Source: Nocardiopsis sp. TSRI0078
Lineage (GTDB): Bacteria > Actinomycetota > Actinomycetes > Streptosporangiales > Streptosporangiaceae
Direction: 5' to 3'
Assembly (NCBI RefSeq): GCF_001905145.1
Contig: NZ_LWLB01000023.1
Coordinates: 521,088-585,087, forward strand
Length of the DNA stretch: 64,000 nt
This document shows positions 54,516 to 62,644 of this stretch, one piece after another. A program made the position numbers and the translations under genes. The notes below the pieces were generated by a model. It had not been told where the DNA came from, searched no databases, and was given only the letters and a program-made list of their open reading frames with translations. Position 1 is the stretch's first letter, and each line of letters opens with the position of its first letter.

Positions 54516-54554
54516 AGTCGCTGCCGGCGAATCCCCCAACCGCCGGCAGCGACT
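54516..54554 (-). promoter_or_regulatory. cutR leader hairpin B (GUUGGGGGAU loop)
   Basis: AGTCGCTGCCGGCG and CGCCGGCAGCGACT form a perfect 14-bp stem (54516-54529 with 54541-54554) whose 11-nt loop again carries ATCCCCCAAC. It is about 210 nt upstream of cutR, close to an AT-rich stretch (54570-54605) that probably holds the promoter. Smaller hairpins lie between A and B (54434-54449, 54486-54503). Confidence 0.6.
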
Positions 54555-54937
54555 TAACCCCGCACATCTCAAATCTGACACATCAAGAATAAGAAACAAG
54601 TAAGCACAAGCCCTCCCTGGCAAATGTGTCGTGGGACACCCTTGCCCGGCGCTTGGACGCCCGCTCCCGGCCCGACCCGCTCGGCCGGCGCGTGCGCCCC
54701 CGCGCCCGCCTCGCGGCGGGCCCCTCCCGCCCGGTCCGCGAAAGCCGGCACCGGGCACGGAGGAGGTCACGGAAGAATCTCGTAGGGGGGTGGGGGTTTG
54801 GCGCGAATCGCGGTGCGGTACAGGTAGGAGATGCGCGCGTGGACACCGGCCCCGGGCCGGACCGCGACGCGCACGCATGTCACAGGGACGTGACTACTTC
54901 GACCATGCGGACGCTGCGGCGTGCGCGGACGGATTCC
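54555..54937. other. Divergent region between cutR and the small protein gene
   Basis: No gene seen. The part from 54570 to 54612 is AT-rich for this genome and is the likely cutR promoter. A 20-codon frame at 54830 has no usable ribosome site spacing and was not called. Confidence 0.4.
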
Positions 54938-54965
54938 GCACCGGGGCACGGCCGTGCCCCGGTGC
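54938..54965 (+). terminator. 14-bp inverted repeat just upstream of the small protein gene
   Basis: GCACCGGGGCACGG is followed directly by its complement CCGTGCCCCGGTGC. It ends 20 nt before the ATG of the next gene, so it may act as an attenuator in its leader rather than ending another transcript. Confidence 0.5.
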
Positions 54966-54985
54966 CTACCCCTGGAAGAGGTGCA

Positions 54986-55150
54986 ATGGGCGAGTTCCTC
55001 GCGGAGATCAAGGTCCGTATCAACGAGACCTACCGGTCGTTCCATGCTGCTCAGGCCGCCGGAGACGACTTCCTCGCCGACACGCATGCGTCGGAGCTGG
55101 AGGACCTTTACCGCATCGCGGCTCGCAACGGCGTCGACACCTGCGCCTAG
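54986..55150 (+). CDS. Conserved 54-residue protein
   Basis: ATG 54986 with GAAGAGG upstream. The sequence MGEFLAEIKVRINETYRSF..AAQAAGDDFLADTHASELEDLYRIAARNGVDTCA looks like one long amphipathic helix pair. Similar small proteins beside CutRS are common in Streptomyces as I recall, but the function is unknown. No membrane segment, no signal peptide. A strong bidirectional terminator follows at once. Confidence 0.7.
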   Translation: MGEFLAEIKVRINETYRSFHAAQAAGDDFLADTHASELEDLYRIAARNGVDTCA

Positions 55151-55158
55151 CTGATCGG

Positions 55159-55192
55159 AGGGCGCGGTGGGACATGGCTCCCACCGCGCCCT
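55159..55192 (+). terminator. Terminator after the 54-residue protein gene
   Basis: AGGGCGCGGTGGGA pairs perfectly over 14 bp with TCCCACCGCGCCCT, loop CATGGC, followed by TT. It starts nine bases after the stop codon. Confidence 0.8.
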
Positions 55193-55212
55193 TTCCGTGT
55201 GTCCGGACACGA

Positions 55213-55246
55213 GCGCCGCACGGAGTCCGTGCGTGCCGTGCGGCGC
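55213..55246 (-). terminator. Terminator of the inositol monophosphatase gene
   Basis: GCGCCGCACGG pairs with CCGTGCGGCGC (11 bp, 12-nt loop), directly after the minus-strand stop codon at 55248-55250. Confidence 0.6.
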
Positions 55247-55247
55247 C

Positions 55248-56060
55248 TCAGCCGTCGGTGTCGGCCCCCAGCGGCGCCAGGAGGTCCTGCAGGGCCTCGT
55301 AGAGCTCGGGCCGTCCGGCGATGACCAGGTCCTCGCCGGGAGGCCCCCCGTGCAGTCCTCCCACGCGCAGGCCCGCCTCACTGGCGACCAGGCCGGGAGC
55401 GGCCCAGTCCCAGGCGTGGAGCCCGCGCTCGTAGTAGGCGTTGAACCGTCCCGCGGCCAACCCGGTCAGGTCCACGGCCGCCGATCCGCCGCGTCGGATG
55501 TCGCGGATGTGCGCGATCACCTCCAGCAGGACCCTGGCCTGCTGGGTCCGGCGCTCGGGGCGGTACCCGAAGCCGGTGGCGACCAGGGCCTGCTCCAGCG
55601 GCACCGCGGGCGGGGCCTGGAGGGTGCGGCCGTTGAGGCGTGCGCCCGCGCCGAGCACCGCCTCGTACATCTCGTCGCGCCGGGGGACGTTCACCGCGGC
55701 GGCCACGGCCACACCGTCGACCTCGGCGGCGATGGACACGGCCCAGTCGTGGTGGCCGTACAGGTAGTTGACGGTGCCGTCGATGGGGTCGACGACCCAG
55801 CGCACCCCGCTGGTGCCGCCCTCGTCACCGCCCTCCTCGCCCAGGACGGCGTCGTCGGGGCGTTCGGCGAGCAGGCGGGCCCGGATGAGGTCCTCGGTGG
55901 CCCGGTCCATCTTGGTGACGACGTCGGTGGGGCTGGACTTGGTGTCGAGCACGGTGATGCCCGCCTGTCCCTCCCTGGCGAGTTCCCCCGCCTCCGCCGC
56001 CACTCTCACGGCGAGGTCGCGCAGGCTCTCCCGGTCGGATGCGGCGTCGGTGGTACTCAC
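55248..56060 (-). CDS. suhB: Inositol monophosphatase family protein
   Basis: 270 residues. The metal-binding motifs are complete: GEEGGDE, WVVDPIDGTVNYLYG and WDWAAPGLVASEAG. It hydrolyses inositol phosphates or related sugar phosphates and may serve inositol lipid or mycothiol synthesis. GTG 56060 with GGAGG upstream is preferred over the longer frame to 56141. Position next to DUF4193 and CutRS matches Rv2701c/SCO5860 (recalled). Confidence 0.9.
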   Translation of the reverse strand: MSTTDAASDRESLRDLAVRVAAEAGELAREGQAGITVLDTKSSPTDVVTKMDRATEDLIRARLLAERPDDAVLGEEGGDEGGTSGVRWVVDPIDGTVNYLYGHHDWAVSIAAEVDGVAVAAAVNVPRRDEMYEAVLGAGARLNGRTLQAPPAVPLEQALVATGFGYRPERRTQQARVLLEVIAHIRDIRRGGSAAVDLTGLAAGRFNAYYERGLHAWDWAAPGLVASEAGLRVGGLHGGPPGEDLVIAGRPELYEALQDLLAPLGADTDG

Positions 56061-56161
56061 GTGGATGTCCTCCCTGTCGTGGCGCGGTGTCATGCGGGAC
56101 CCTCCCCCGCACGCGGGTCCGGTCGGGCGCCGCGGCGGCACCCGACCGGTTCACGGGCGGC

Positions 56162-58195
56162 TCAGAGCAGTTCGGGCCTGCTCCACTCCTTGCCGTGCAC
56201 GTGGTGGTCGAGGAAGGCGAAGACCGTCTCGTACCAGATCCGGGCGTTGCCGGGGGTGAGGATCCAGTGGTTCTCGTCGGGGAAGTACAGGAACTTGGCG
56301 TCCACCTCGTGCAGCAGCAGGTCGCGCCACAGGCGCAGGCCCTCGGAGATGGGCACCCGGTAGTCCTTGTCCCCGTGGATGACGAGCATCGGGGTGCGGA
56401 TGCGGTCCGCGTGCAGGTGCGGCGAGTTCAGGGTGTAGCGCTCGGGGCGGTCCAGCGGGGTGCCGAACTCCTGCTCCCACACCGGCGGGTGGTCGGTGGT
56501 GCCGCTGAAGCCGTCCAGGCCCCACAGGGAGGCGTGGGAGACGATGGCCCGGAACCGGTCGGTGTGCCCGGCGATCCAGTTGGCCATGTAGCCGCCGAAG
56601 GAGCCGCCCATCATGGCGGTGCGCTCGGCGTCGATGTCCTCGCGCGCCTCGGCCGCGTCGGTGATGGCCATGACGTCGGCGAAGGTGCGCGGTCCCCACT
56701 GCCCCCACGCGCGGCGGAGCATGTCCTGCCCGTAGCCGGTGGACAGGGCGGGGTCGGGCAGCAGGACGGCGTAGCCGCGCGCGGCGAGCAGCCACGGGTT
56801 CCAGCGCCAGGACCAGCCGTTGAAGCTCATGTAGGGGCCGCCGTGGACCCAGAGCATGAGCGGGGAGGGGGACTCGGCCGAGGCCTCCTCGGGCAGCACC
56901 AGCCAGGAGCGGATGCGGGTGCCGTCGTCGGCGGTGGTCTCGATCTCGGTGAGGGTGCCGGGCATGGTCAGCTCGGACCCGGGCGTGCTCAGGTACTCGG
57001 GCCGGCCGTCGGCGGTGCCGGCGGCCAGGCGCACGGGCGCGGGCGGGGCGTCCCAGGCGTCGCGCAGCGCGTACACGTACCGTCCGTCGGGAGACGGGTT
57101 GAGGTTGCTGTAGGCGCCGTGGTCGCCGGTGATGCGGGTGACCGCGCCGTCGGCCAGGTCGATCCGGAAGACGGGGCGGCGTCCGTTCTCGTCGGCGACG
57201 ACGAACACCGCTCCGGAGTCGGCGGCCCAGGCGAGGTCGCGCGGCCACAGCTCGTGGTCGGGGAGCAGGTCGCGGCCCTGGCCGGTGGCCAGGTCGACGA
57301 GCCAGACGGTCATGTCGCGGGGCTCGCCGTCGTAGTCGCCGTCGAAGCTGCGCGCGAGCAGGACGTGGCGGCCGTCCGGGGAGACGAGCGGCCCGCCGAA
57401 GTCGTGGTCGGGATCGGTGGCCAGGGTGCGGCGCTCGCCGGTGGAGGTGTCGATGGCGACGATGTCGGAGCGCCGGGCGCCCCGGCCGACGGGCACCTGC
57501 CACTCGGTGACCAGCAGGGAGCCGTCGGGGGTGAGCGCGCCGCCGGAGCCCAGCAGGGCCGTCCCGGCGTCGGGGGTCAGGTCCCGGAGGTCGCCGAGTC
57601 GGGAGTCGTCGTCGGCCGGGGGCCGGGCGACGAGGTAGCGGGGGTGGTCGGGACCGACGTCGCTGTCCCAGGAGCGGACGGGCAGCTGCTCGTGGAGGAT
57701 GGCGGTGACCCCGGCCTCCTCGCGGGCCTTGCGGGCCTCCTTGTCGGCCTCCTCGTCCGCGCTGCGCGGAAGGGTGTCGGAGGTGAGGGCGACCAGCCCG
57801 GAGTCGCGGGCGACGGTGAAGGAGCCGATGCCCCCGGGGCGGGAGGCGACCTGGCGGGCCTCGCCTTCGGCGGGCAGCAGCCACAGGGAGGCTCCCGCCT
57901 TGTCCTCGTCCTTGGTCTCGGGGTCGGGGCGGCCTGTCAGGAACAGGACCGACCCGTCGGGGAGGAAGCCGACGCCGCTCTCGCCCCTGGCGGAGCGGGT
58001 GAGGCGCCTGGGGGCGCGCCCGCCCTCGGACTCGGGGGTGACGTCGATCTCCCACAGGGCGCTGCGGAAGGACTTGGAGTCGGGGGCGATGCCGCTGACG
58101 GGCGCGACCAGACGGGTTCCGTCCGGTGAGAGGTGCAGCCCGTTGACACGGCGGAGTCGGACGTACTCCGGCAGTTCATACCAGGAACGAACCAA
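56162..58195 (-). CDS. S9-family prolyl-oligopeptidase-like peptidase
   Basis: 677 residues. The N-terminal two thirds are beta-propeller repeats (LSPDGTRLVAPVSG, FLPDGSVLFLTG, VSPDGRHVLLARS, PSPDGRYVYALRD). The C-terminal alpha/beta hydrolase has the nucleophile in GGSFGGYMANW, with VIHGDKDYRVP (Asp) and DENHWIL (His) as the other triad residues. It cleaves short peptides, probably in the cytoplasm as no signal peptide is seen. The start is a TTG at 58195 with GGAG eight bases upstream; no ATG or GTG lies in frame nearby. Confidence 0.88.
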   Translation of the reverse strand: MVRSWYELPEYVRLRRVNGLHLSPDGTRLVAPVSGIAPDSKSFRSALWEIDVTPESEGGRAPRRLTRSARGESGVGFLPDGSVLFLTGRPDPETKDEDKAGASLWLLPAEGEARQVASRPGGIGSFTVARDSGLVALTSDTLPRSADEEADKEARKAREEAGVTAILHEQLPVRSWDSDVGPDHPRYLVARPPADDDSRLGDLRDLTPDAGTALLGSGGALTPDGSLLVTEWQVPVGRGARRSDIVAIDTSTGERRTLATDPDHDFGGPLVSPDGRHVLLARSFDGDYDGEPRDMTVWLVDLATGQGRDLLPDHELWPRDLAWAADSGAVFVVADENGRRPVFRIDLADGAVTRITGDHGAYSNLNPSPDGRYVYALRDAWDAPPAPVRLAAGTADGRPEYLSTPGSELTMPGTLTEIETTADDGTRIRSWLVLPEEASAESPSPLMLWVHGGPYMSFNGWSWRWNPWLLAARGYAVLLPDPALSTGYGQDMLRRAWGQWGPRTFADVMAITDAAEAREDIDAERTAMMGGSFGGYMANWIAGHTDRFRAIVSHASLWGLDGFSGTTDHPPVWEQEFGTPLDRPERYTLNSPHLHADRIRTPMLVIHGDKDYRVPISEGLRLWRDLLLHEVDAKFLYFPDENHWILTPGNARIWYETVFAFLDHHVHGKEWSRPELL

Positions 58196-58466
58196 GACAC
58201 ATACTCCTGAACGTCGACTTGTGATCTGGGCGGACACGATCGGGCGGGGGCCTCGGGGCGATCGGCCTCCCGTTCGCCCCAGGATGGTGTCAGCAGTGTT
58301 TACCCAGCTTCCCACACGTCGGCCGGATGTGCCCCGTCTCACCCCGTGAAGCACCCCGGGCCGCGAGGCCGCGAGGTCCCTCCCCCGGTCTCCAGGGTGG
58401 GCCCTCGCGCGCCGGGACGCAAAGACCCCTCCCCGGTTGTGGACGCCCCGGGCCGCGGCCGCCGCC
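58196..58466. other. Intergenic region hemH / S9 peptidase
   Basis: 271 bases, both neighbours on the minus strand. It must hold the promoter of the peptidase and the end of hemH; no clear terminator or gene seen. Confidence 0.4.
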
Positions 58467-59486
58467 TCAGGCCGGGCAGGAGCAGTCGGTGCAGCGGGCG
58501 AGGGAGCTCAGGCGCCGCGGCTCCGAACGCTCCGTGTACTCGCGGACCAGGTCGGTCACCATGGACACGAACGCGGGGTGCGTGCCGGGGCTGAGCGCGC
58601 GCTCGTAGCCGATGCCGAGCTTCTTGGCGGTCTCGCGGGCCTCCACGTCGAGGTCGAACCTGACCTCCATGTGGTCGGAGACGAAGCCGTGCGGGACCAC
58701 GACCACGGCGGGCACGCCCTCGGCGGCCAGCTCCTCCATCCGGTCGTTGACGTCGGGCTCCAGCCAGGGCTGGCTGGGCGGGCCGCTGCGGCTCTGGTAG
58801 ACGACCTCATGGGGGTGGTCGCCGTCGAGCCGCTCCACCACCAGGCGCGCCACCTCCGCCAGTTGGGCACCGTAGGCGCCCTCCGGCCCGAAGGCGTGGC
58901 CGGGGCCGCCGCTGGCCTCGGCCATCGAGGTGGGGATGGAGTGCGCGGAGAAGAGCAGGCGCGCGCCCTCGCGCTGCTGCGCGGGCAGGGCGTCCAGGGC
59001 GGCGCGGGTGTGCTCGACCAGCGGCTCGACGAACCCGGGGTGGTCGTAGAAGGGCCGGACGAGGTCCACCTCGGGGGCGTCCTCTCCCAGCGCCGCGCGG
59101 GCGCGGGCGATGTCCTCCTCGTAGGCGGTGCGGCTGGACCAGTTGCAGTACGCGGAGGTGGGCAGCGCCAGTACCCGGCGCACGCCGTCCTCCTTCATCC
59201 GGGCGAGGGTGTCGGTGAGCATCGGGGCCCAGAACCGGTTGCCCCAGTAGATCGGCAGGTCGATCCCGTTGGCGGCGAAGTCGGCGGTGACCGCGGCGAG
59301 CAGGTCCCGGCACTGCTGGTTGATCGGGCTCACCCCGCCGAAGAGGAAGTAGTGCTCGCCGACCTCGGCGAGCCGCTCCCGGGGGATGTTGCGTCCGCGG
59401 GTGACGTTCTCCAGGAACGGGATGACCTCGTCCTCGCCCTCCGGACCGCCGAAGGAGATCAGCAAAAACGCGTCGTAGTAGCTCAT
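58467..59486 (-). CDS. hemH: Ferrochelatase (coproporphyrin III type)
   Basis: 339 residues from ATG 59486. It inserts Fe2+ into the porphyrin; actinobacteria use coproporphyrin III (CpfC). Landmarks are MSYYDAFLLISFGGPEG, ALPTSAYCNWSSRTAYEEDI, LLFSAHSIPTSMAE (metal-binding His) and VVVPHGFVSDHMEVRFDLD. Cys131-like residue and the C-terminal CTDCSC could carry a 2Fe-2S cluster, as in mycobacterial ferrochelatase. The frame extends to 60680 through antisense sequence. SCO5859 holds the same position (recalled). Confidence 0.94.
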   Translation of the reverse strand: MSYYDAFLLISFGGPEGEDEVIPFLENVTRGRNIPRERLAEVGEHYFLFGGVSPINQQCRDLLAAVTADFAANGIDLPIYWGNRFWAPMLTDTLARMKEDGVRRVLALPTSAYCNWSSRTAYEEDIARARAALGEDAPEVDLVRPFYDHPGFVEPLVEHTRAALDALPAQQREGARLLFSAHSIPTSMAEASGGPGHAFGPEGAYGAQLAEVARLVVERLDGDHPHEVVYQSRSGPPSQPWLEPDVNDRMEELAAEGVPAVVVVPHGFVSDHMEVRFDLDVEARETAKKLGIGYERALSPGTHPAFVSMVTDLVREYTERSEPRRLSSLARCTDCSCPA

Positions 59487-59634
59487 ACGCCTTATGAAAC
59501 CAGCTCGCCCGCACCCGCCCGCGCGGCCTCCCATGTCCGTGTCCTGTGGTCTTGCCCTCTTCCCCCGCCTTGGTCGCGTACCCGTCGGCCCCGGGCCTCT
59601 GGCCCCACAAGTGACTGGTCGGTAATGTCGCGGC

Positions 59635-60933
59635 ATGACAGATGTGTTGTGGCACACATGGGCGGACACCCACCAGGCCCGTCCCAGGCGCACGGCGGCC
59701 CCGGGGAGCACGGCGGAGGTCGCCGCCGCGGTCTCCTCCGCCGCCGGCGAGGACCTGCGGGTCCGCATGGTCGGCACGGGGCACTCCTTCACCGACGTGG
59801 CCGTCACCGACGGCCTGCTCCTGTCCCCCGCCTCCCTGACGCGGGTGCGCTCGGTCGACCCGTCGCAGGGCACCGCGACGGTCGAGGCGGGCCTTCCCCT
59901 GTGCGACTTCAACGACGTGCTGGCCGGACACGGTGTGGCCCTGGCCAACATGGGCGACATCGCCGTGCAGACCATGGCGGGCGCGGTGCAGACGGGCACC
60001 CACGGCACCGGCAGGGACGCGGGCGGGCTGGCCTCCCAGGTGGTCGGCATGGAGATGGTGCTCGCCGACGGCTCGGTGGTCGAGTGCTCGGCGGAGCACG
60101 AACCGGACCTCTTCCACGCGGCGAGGGTGGGCCTGGGCGCGTTCGGCGTGGTCACCGCGCTGACCATGGCGGTGCGCCCGGCGTTCCGGCTGCACGCGCG
60201 GGAGGAGCCGATGCGGTTGGAGGAGGTGCTGGAGCGCCTGCCCGGGCTGCGTGCGGACAACGACCACTTCGAGTTCTTCTGGTTTCCGCACACCGGCAAC
60301 ACCAACACCAAGCGCAACAACATCAGCGCGGGTCCGGCCCGGCCGCTGTCACCCTTCCGCGCGTGGCTGGACGACGAGTTCCTGTCCAACACGCTCTTCG
60401 AGGGGGTCAACCGGGTGTGCCGGCGCTTCCCGGGCGCGGTGCCCGCGGTGAACCGGATCAGCTCGCGGGCCCTGTCGGCGCGCGAGTACACCGACGCCTC
60501 GTACAAGGTCTTCGCCTCGGTGCGCGACGTGCGGTTCGTGGAGATGGAGTACGCGATCCCCGCCGAGCACCTGGTCGACGTCCTTCGCGAGGTGCGGTCC
60601 CTCGTGGACCGGGGCGGGCACCGGGTGAGCTTTCCGGTGGAGGTGCGCTTCGCCCCGGCCGACGACGTGTGGCTGTCCACCGCCTACGGCCGCGACACCG
60701 CCTACGTGGCGGTGCACATGTACAAGGGGACCCCGTACGAGGCCTACTTCGCCGACGTGGAGGCGGTGTTCGCCTCCGTGGGCGGGCGCCCGCACTGGGG
60801 CAAGATGCACACCCGCGACCGCTCCTACCTGGAGAGGGTCTACCCGAGGCTCGGGGAGGCCCTGGCGGTGCGGAAACGCGTCGACCCCGGTCGCAGGTTC
60901 GCCAACGCCTACCTGGAGCGCGTCCTGGACTGA
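59635..60933 (+). CDS. D-arabinono-1,4-lactone oxidase family FAD enzyme
   Basis: 432 residues. An FAD_binding_4 domain (AAPGSTAEVAAAVSSAAG, RMVGTGHSFTDVAVTDGLLLS, GAVQTGTHGTGRDAGGLASQV) is followed by the ALO domain ending HWGKMHTRDRSYLERVYPRLGEALAVRKRVDPGRRFAN. The His of HGTG is the usual FAD-linking site region. Oxidises a sugar lactone or alditol with oxygen or another acceptor. A TAATGT box six bases before the ATG suggests a leaderless mRNA. Divergent from hemH. Confidence 0.9.
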   Translation: MTDVLWHTWADTHQARPRRTAAPGSTAEVAAAVSSAAGEDLRVRMVGTGHSFTDVAVTDGLLLSPASLTRVRSVDPSQGTATVEAGLPLCDFNDVLAGHGVALANMGDIAVQTMAGAVQTGTHGTGRDAGGLASQVVGMEMVLADGSVVECSAEHEPDLFHAARVGLGAFGVVTALTMAVRPAFRLHAREEPMRLEEVLERLPGLRADNDHFEFFWFPHTGNTNTKRNNISAGPARPLSPFRAWLDDEFLSNTLFEGVNRVCRRFPGAVPAVNRISSRALSAREYTDASYKVFASVRDVRFVEMEYAIPAEHLVDVLREVRSLVDRGGHRVSFPVEVRFAPADDVWLSTAYGRDTAYVAVHMYKGTPYEAYFADVEAVFASVGGRPHWGKMHTRDRSYLERVYPRLGEALAVRKRVDPGRRFANAYLERVLD

Positions 60934-60953
60934 ACGGCCGGCGCCCGCACCCG

Positions 60954-60996
60954 ACCGGCCCCGGCCATCGCGAAGGAGCGGGCGGGCGGGGCCGGT
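60954..60996. terminator. Hairpin between convergent genes
   Basis: ACCGGCCCCG pairs with CGGGGCCGGT over 10 bp, 21 nt after the oxidase stop. Confidence 0.5.
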
Positions 60997-61029
60997 GCGC
61001 GGCCCTCCCTCACGGGGGAGGAGGCGGGA

Positions 61030-62046
61030 TCACCCCTCCGGAGGGGCGAGGGGCTCGGGCGCCGGAACGGCCTCCTCCCCGCCCTGCTCGCCGGCTCCGG
61101 GATCGGGGGCCTGTTCGACGGGGTCCTCGGGTTCCTCGACGGGCGGACCGGTGGGCGCGGGGGTCCCCTCGGGACCGCCGTTCCCGGGCGCCCCGGTCTC
61201 GGGTGCGGGTTCGGTCGGCTGGGTGGTACCGGGGGCCTCGGGGGCGCCGGAGGCGTCGTCCTCCCCCCGCGGGGCGGGGCCCTCGGTGGCCTCACCGGTG
61301 GTGTCGGGGCCCTCGGACCCACTCTCCTCGGCCGGGGGCGCGGAGGTGGTGCCTCCGAACAGGGTGGGTGCGGTGGCCTCGTCCGCGCCCCGGGTCCAGG
61401 AGGTCAGCGAGCGCCCGGTGAACAGCTCGAAGGCCAGGATCACCAGCATGGCCAGGACGAACACCACGACGGCCGGGACCGCCATGGAACGCCATCCGCG
61501 CCGCCGTCCGCCCCTCCCCCGGGCCCGCGGCCCGTCGCCGGTGCCGTCCTGGTCCGGGTCGGACACGGGCGGGTACGCGGTGGCACCGGGAACGTCGGCG
61601 TGCGTGCCCGCGGCCCCCTCCAGTGGGGGCGGGGACATGGCACGCGTGGCGCCGGGACTCTCGCTGGGGACATCGGTCTCGGCGACCTCACACAGCAGTC
61701 CGGTCTCGGAGATTTCCTCGGGGACCGGAGCGACCGGAGCCCCCGGCGCGTTGGGGACCGGCGCCCCGGTGCGGCCGACGGCCCTGGCCCTTCCGGCCAG
61801 CTGTCGGGCCTGCTCACCGCTGCGCGAGAACCAGTGCTGCAGCAGCGGGCTGACGAGGGTGCTGAGCGCGGCCATGCCGGCGGCACCGATGACGGTGCCG
61901 TACACGTTCAGGTAGGAGGCGGCGGTGGCCGCGGCCAGTGTCGCACCGGCGGCTCCGGCGACCTGGGCCGCGCTCAGGTCGATCCGCTTCCCGCCGTGTC
62001 CCTCCTCCCCCTCCTCATGGTCGTCGTGGTGTCCGGTCCGACCCAT
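61030..62046 (-). CDS. Membrane protein with His/Asp/Glu-rich start and Pro-rich outer tail
   Basis: 338 residues from ATG 62046 (GAAGGGGGA upstream). Residues 1-20 are GHHDDHEEGEEGHGG-like, a possible metal-binding patch. Two short helices (about 26-62) with GAAGATLAAATAASYLNVYGTVIGAAG follow, then a variable stretch, a basic RGRGGRRRGWRS segment and one TM helix (about 190-215). The last 120 residues are Pro/Thr/Gly/Glu-rich and probably outside the cell. No family recognised; function unknown. The region 62047-62644 is shared upstream with sepH. Confidence 0.7.
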   Translation of the reverse strand: MGRTGHHDDHEEGEEGHGGKRIDLSAAQVAGAAGATLAAATAASYLNVYGTVIGAAGMAALSTLVSPLLQHWFSRSGEQARQLAGRARAVGRTGAPVPNAPGAPVAPVPEEISETGLLCEVAETDVPSESPGATRAMSPPPLEGAAGTHADVPGATAYPPVSDPDQDGTGDGPRARGRGGRRRGWRSMAVPAVVVFVLAMLVILAFELFTGRSLTSWTRGADEATAPTLFGGTTSAPPAEESGSEGPDTTGEATEGPAPRGEDDASGAPEAPGTTQPTEPAPETGAPGNGGPEGTPAPTGPPVEEPEDPVEQAPDPGAGEQGGEEAVPAPEPLAPPEG

Positions 62047-62644
62047 CCGGTCGTCCCCCTTCCTTCTGGCGCACACGGGCGCGGCTGCTTCGGGCGCGCA
62101 CGAGCGCGACAGGAACCGGCGAGAGCGGAATGGGCGTGTGGTGGGGCAGACAGCCCCACAGGCCCCAAGCGTCACATTTCGCTCATGAGCGGATAACCAA
62201 GGTTAAGGGCGACAACTTTCCGATAACGCCACCAACGAAGAAGCATCACTCTCCGACTCGCGTCGGCGTGTCGAGTTGCGAACCGGAGGACGCCCCTCCT
62301 CGGAGTACGGCCCGAGATCTGAGTTTTTCCCAGACCTGGGGTGATTCGAGGTACGCGGGATACCATCGCGGCGGAGCCTTCGCGTGGAATCGGCGACATT
62401 CCCCCGCGATCGCTCCCGGTCGCCGAAGGGTCGGCGTGTCAAGATTGGCGGAGAAGCGACCGTGAGGGCTCCGGGGGCACCCGGGGCATCTCCCACCGCG
62501 GCACGCGCCGCGGATCGGGAGGCGGGCACACAGTTCGGACATGCCGGGCGCGGTACTGGCCGAACAGTTGTCGGCCGACCAGACTTGGAGAACGCGGGGG
62601 TTGGTCGCGGGACCTGCCCTCGACGGGACGCGAAAGGGAGGGCG
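62047..62644. other. Divergent promoter region of the membrane protein and sepH genes
   Basis: 598 bases, no gene called. It includes an AT-richer patch at 62170-62260 and a TACCAT box near 62362 that may be a -10 for sepH. The sepH frame is open to 62384, but its translation there is unlike the family. Confidence 0.45.

Noticed and set aside
54307..54567. Upstream extension of cutR as coding
   Set aside because: Lies in the structured leader; GTG 54306 has a good ribosome site and the family N-terminus begins there.
54307..54580. Known c-di-AMP (ydaO) riboswitch in the cutR leader
   Set aside because: The G-rich loops look superficially similar, but the conserved 3' core of that riboswitch was not found.
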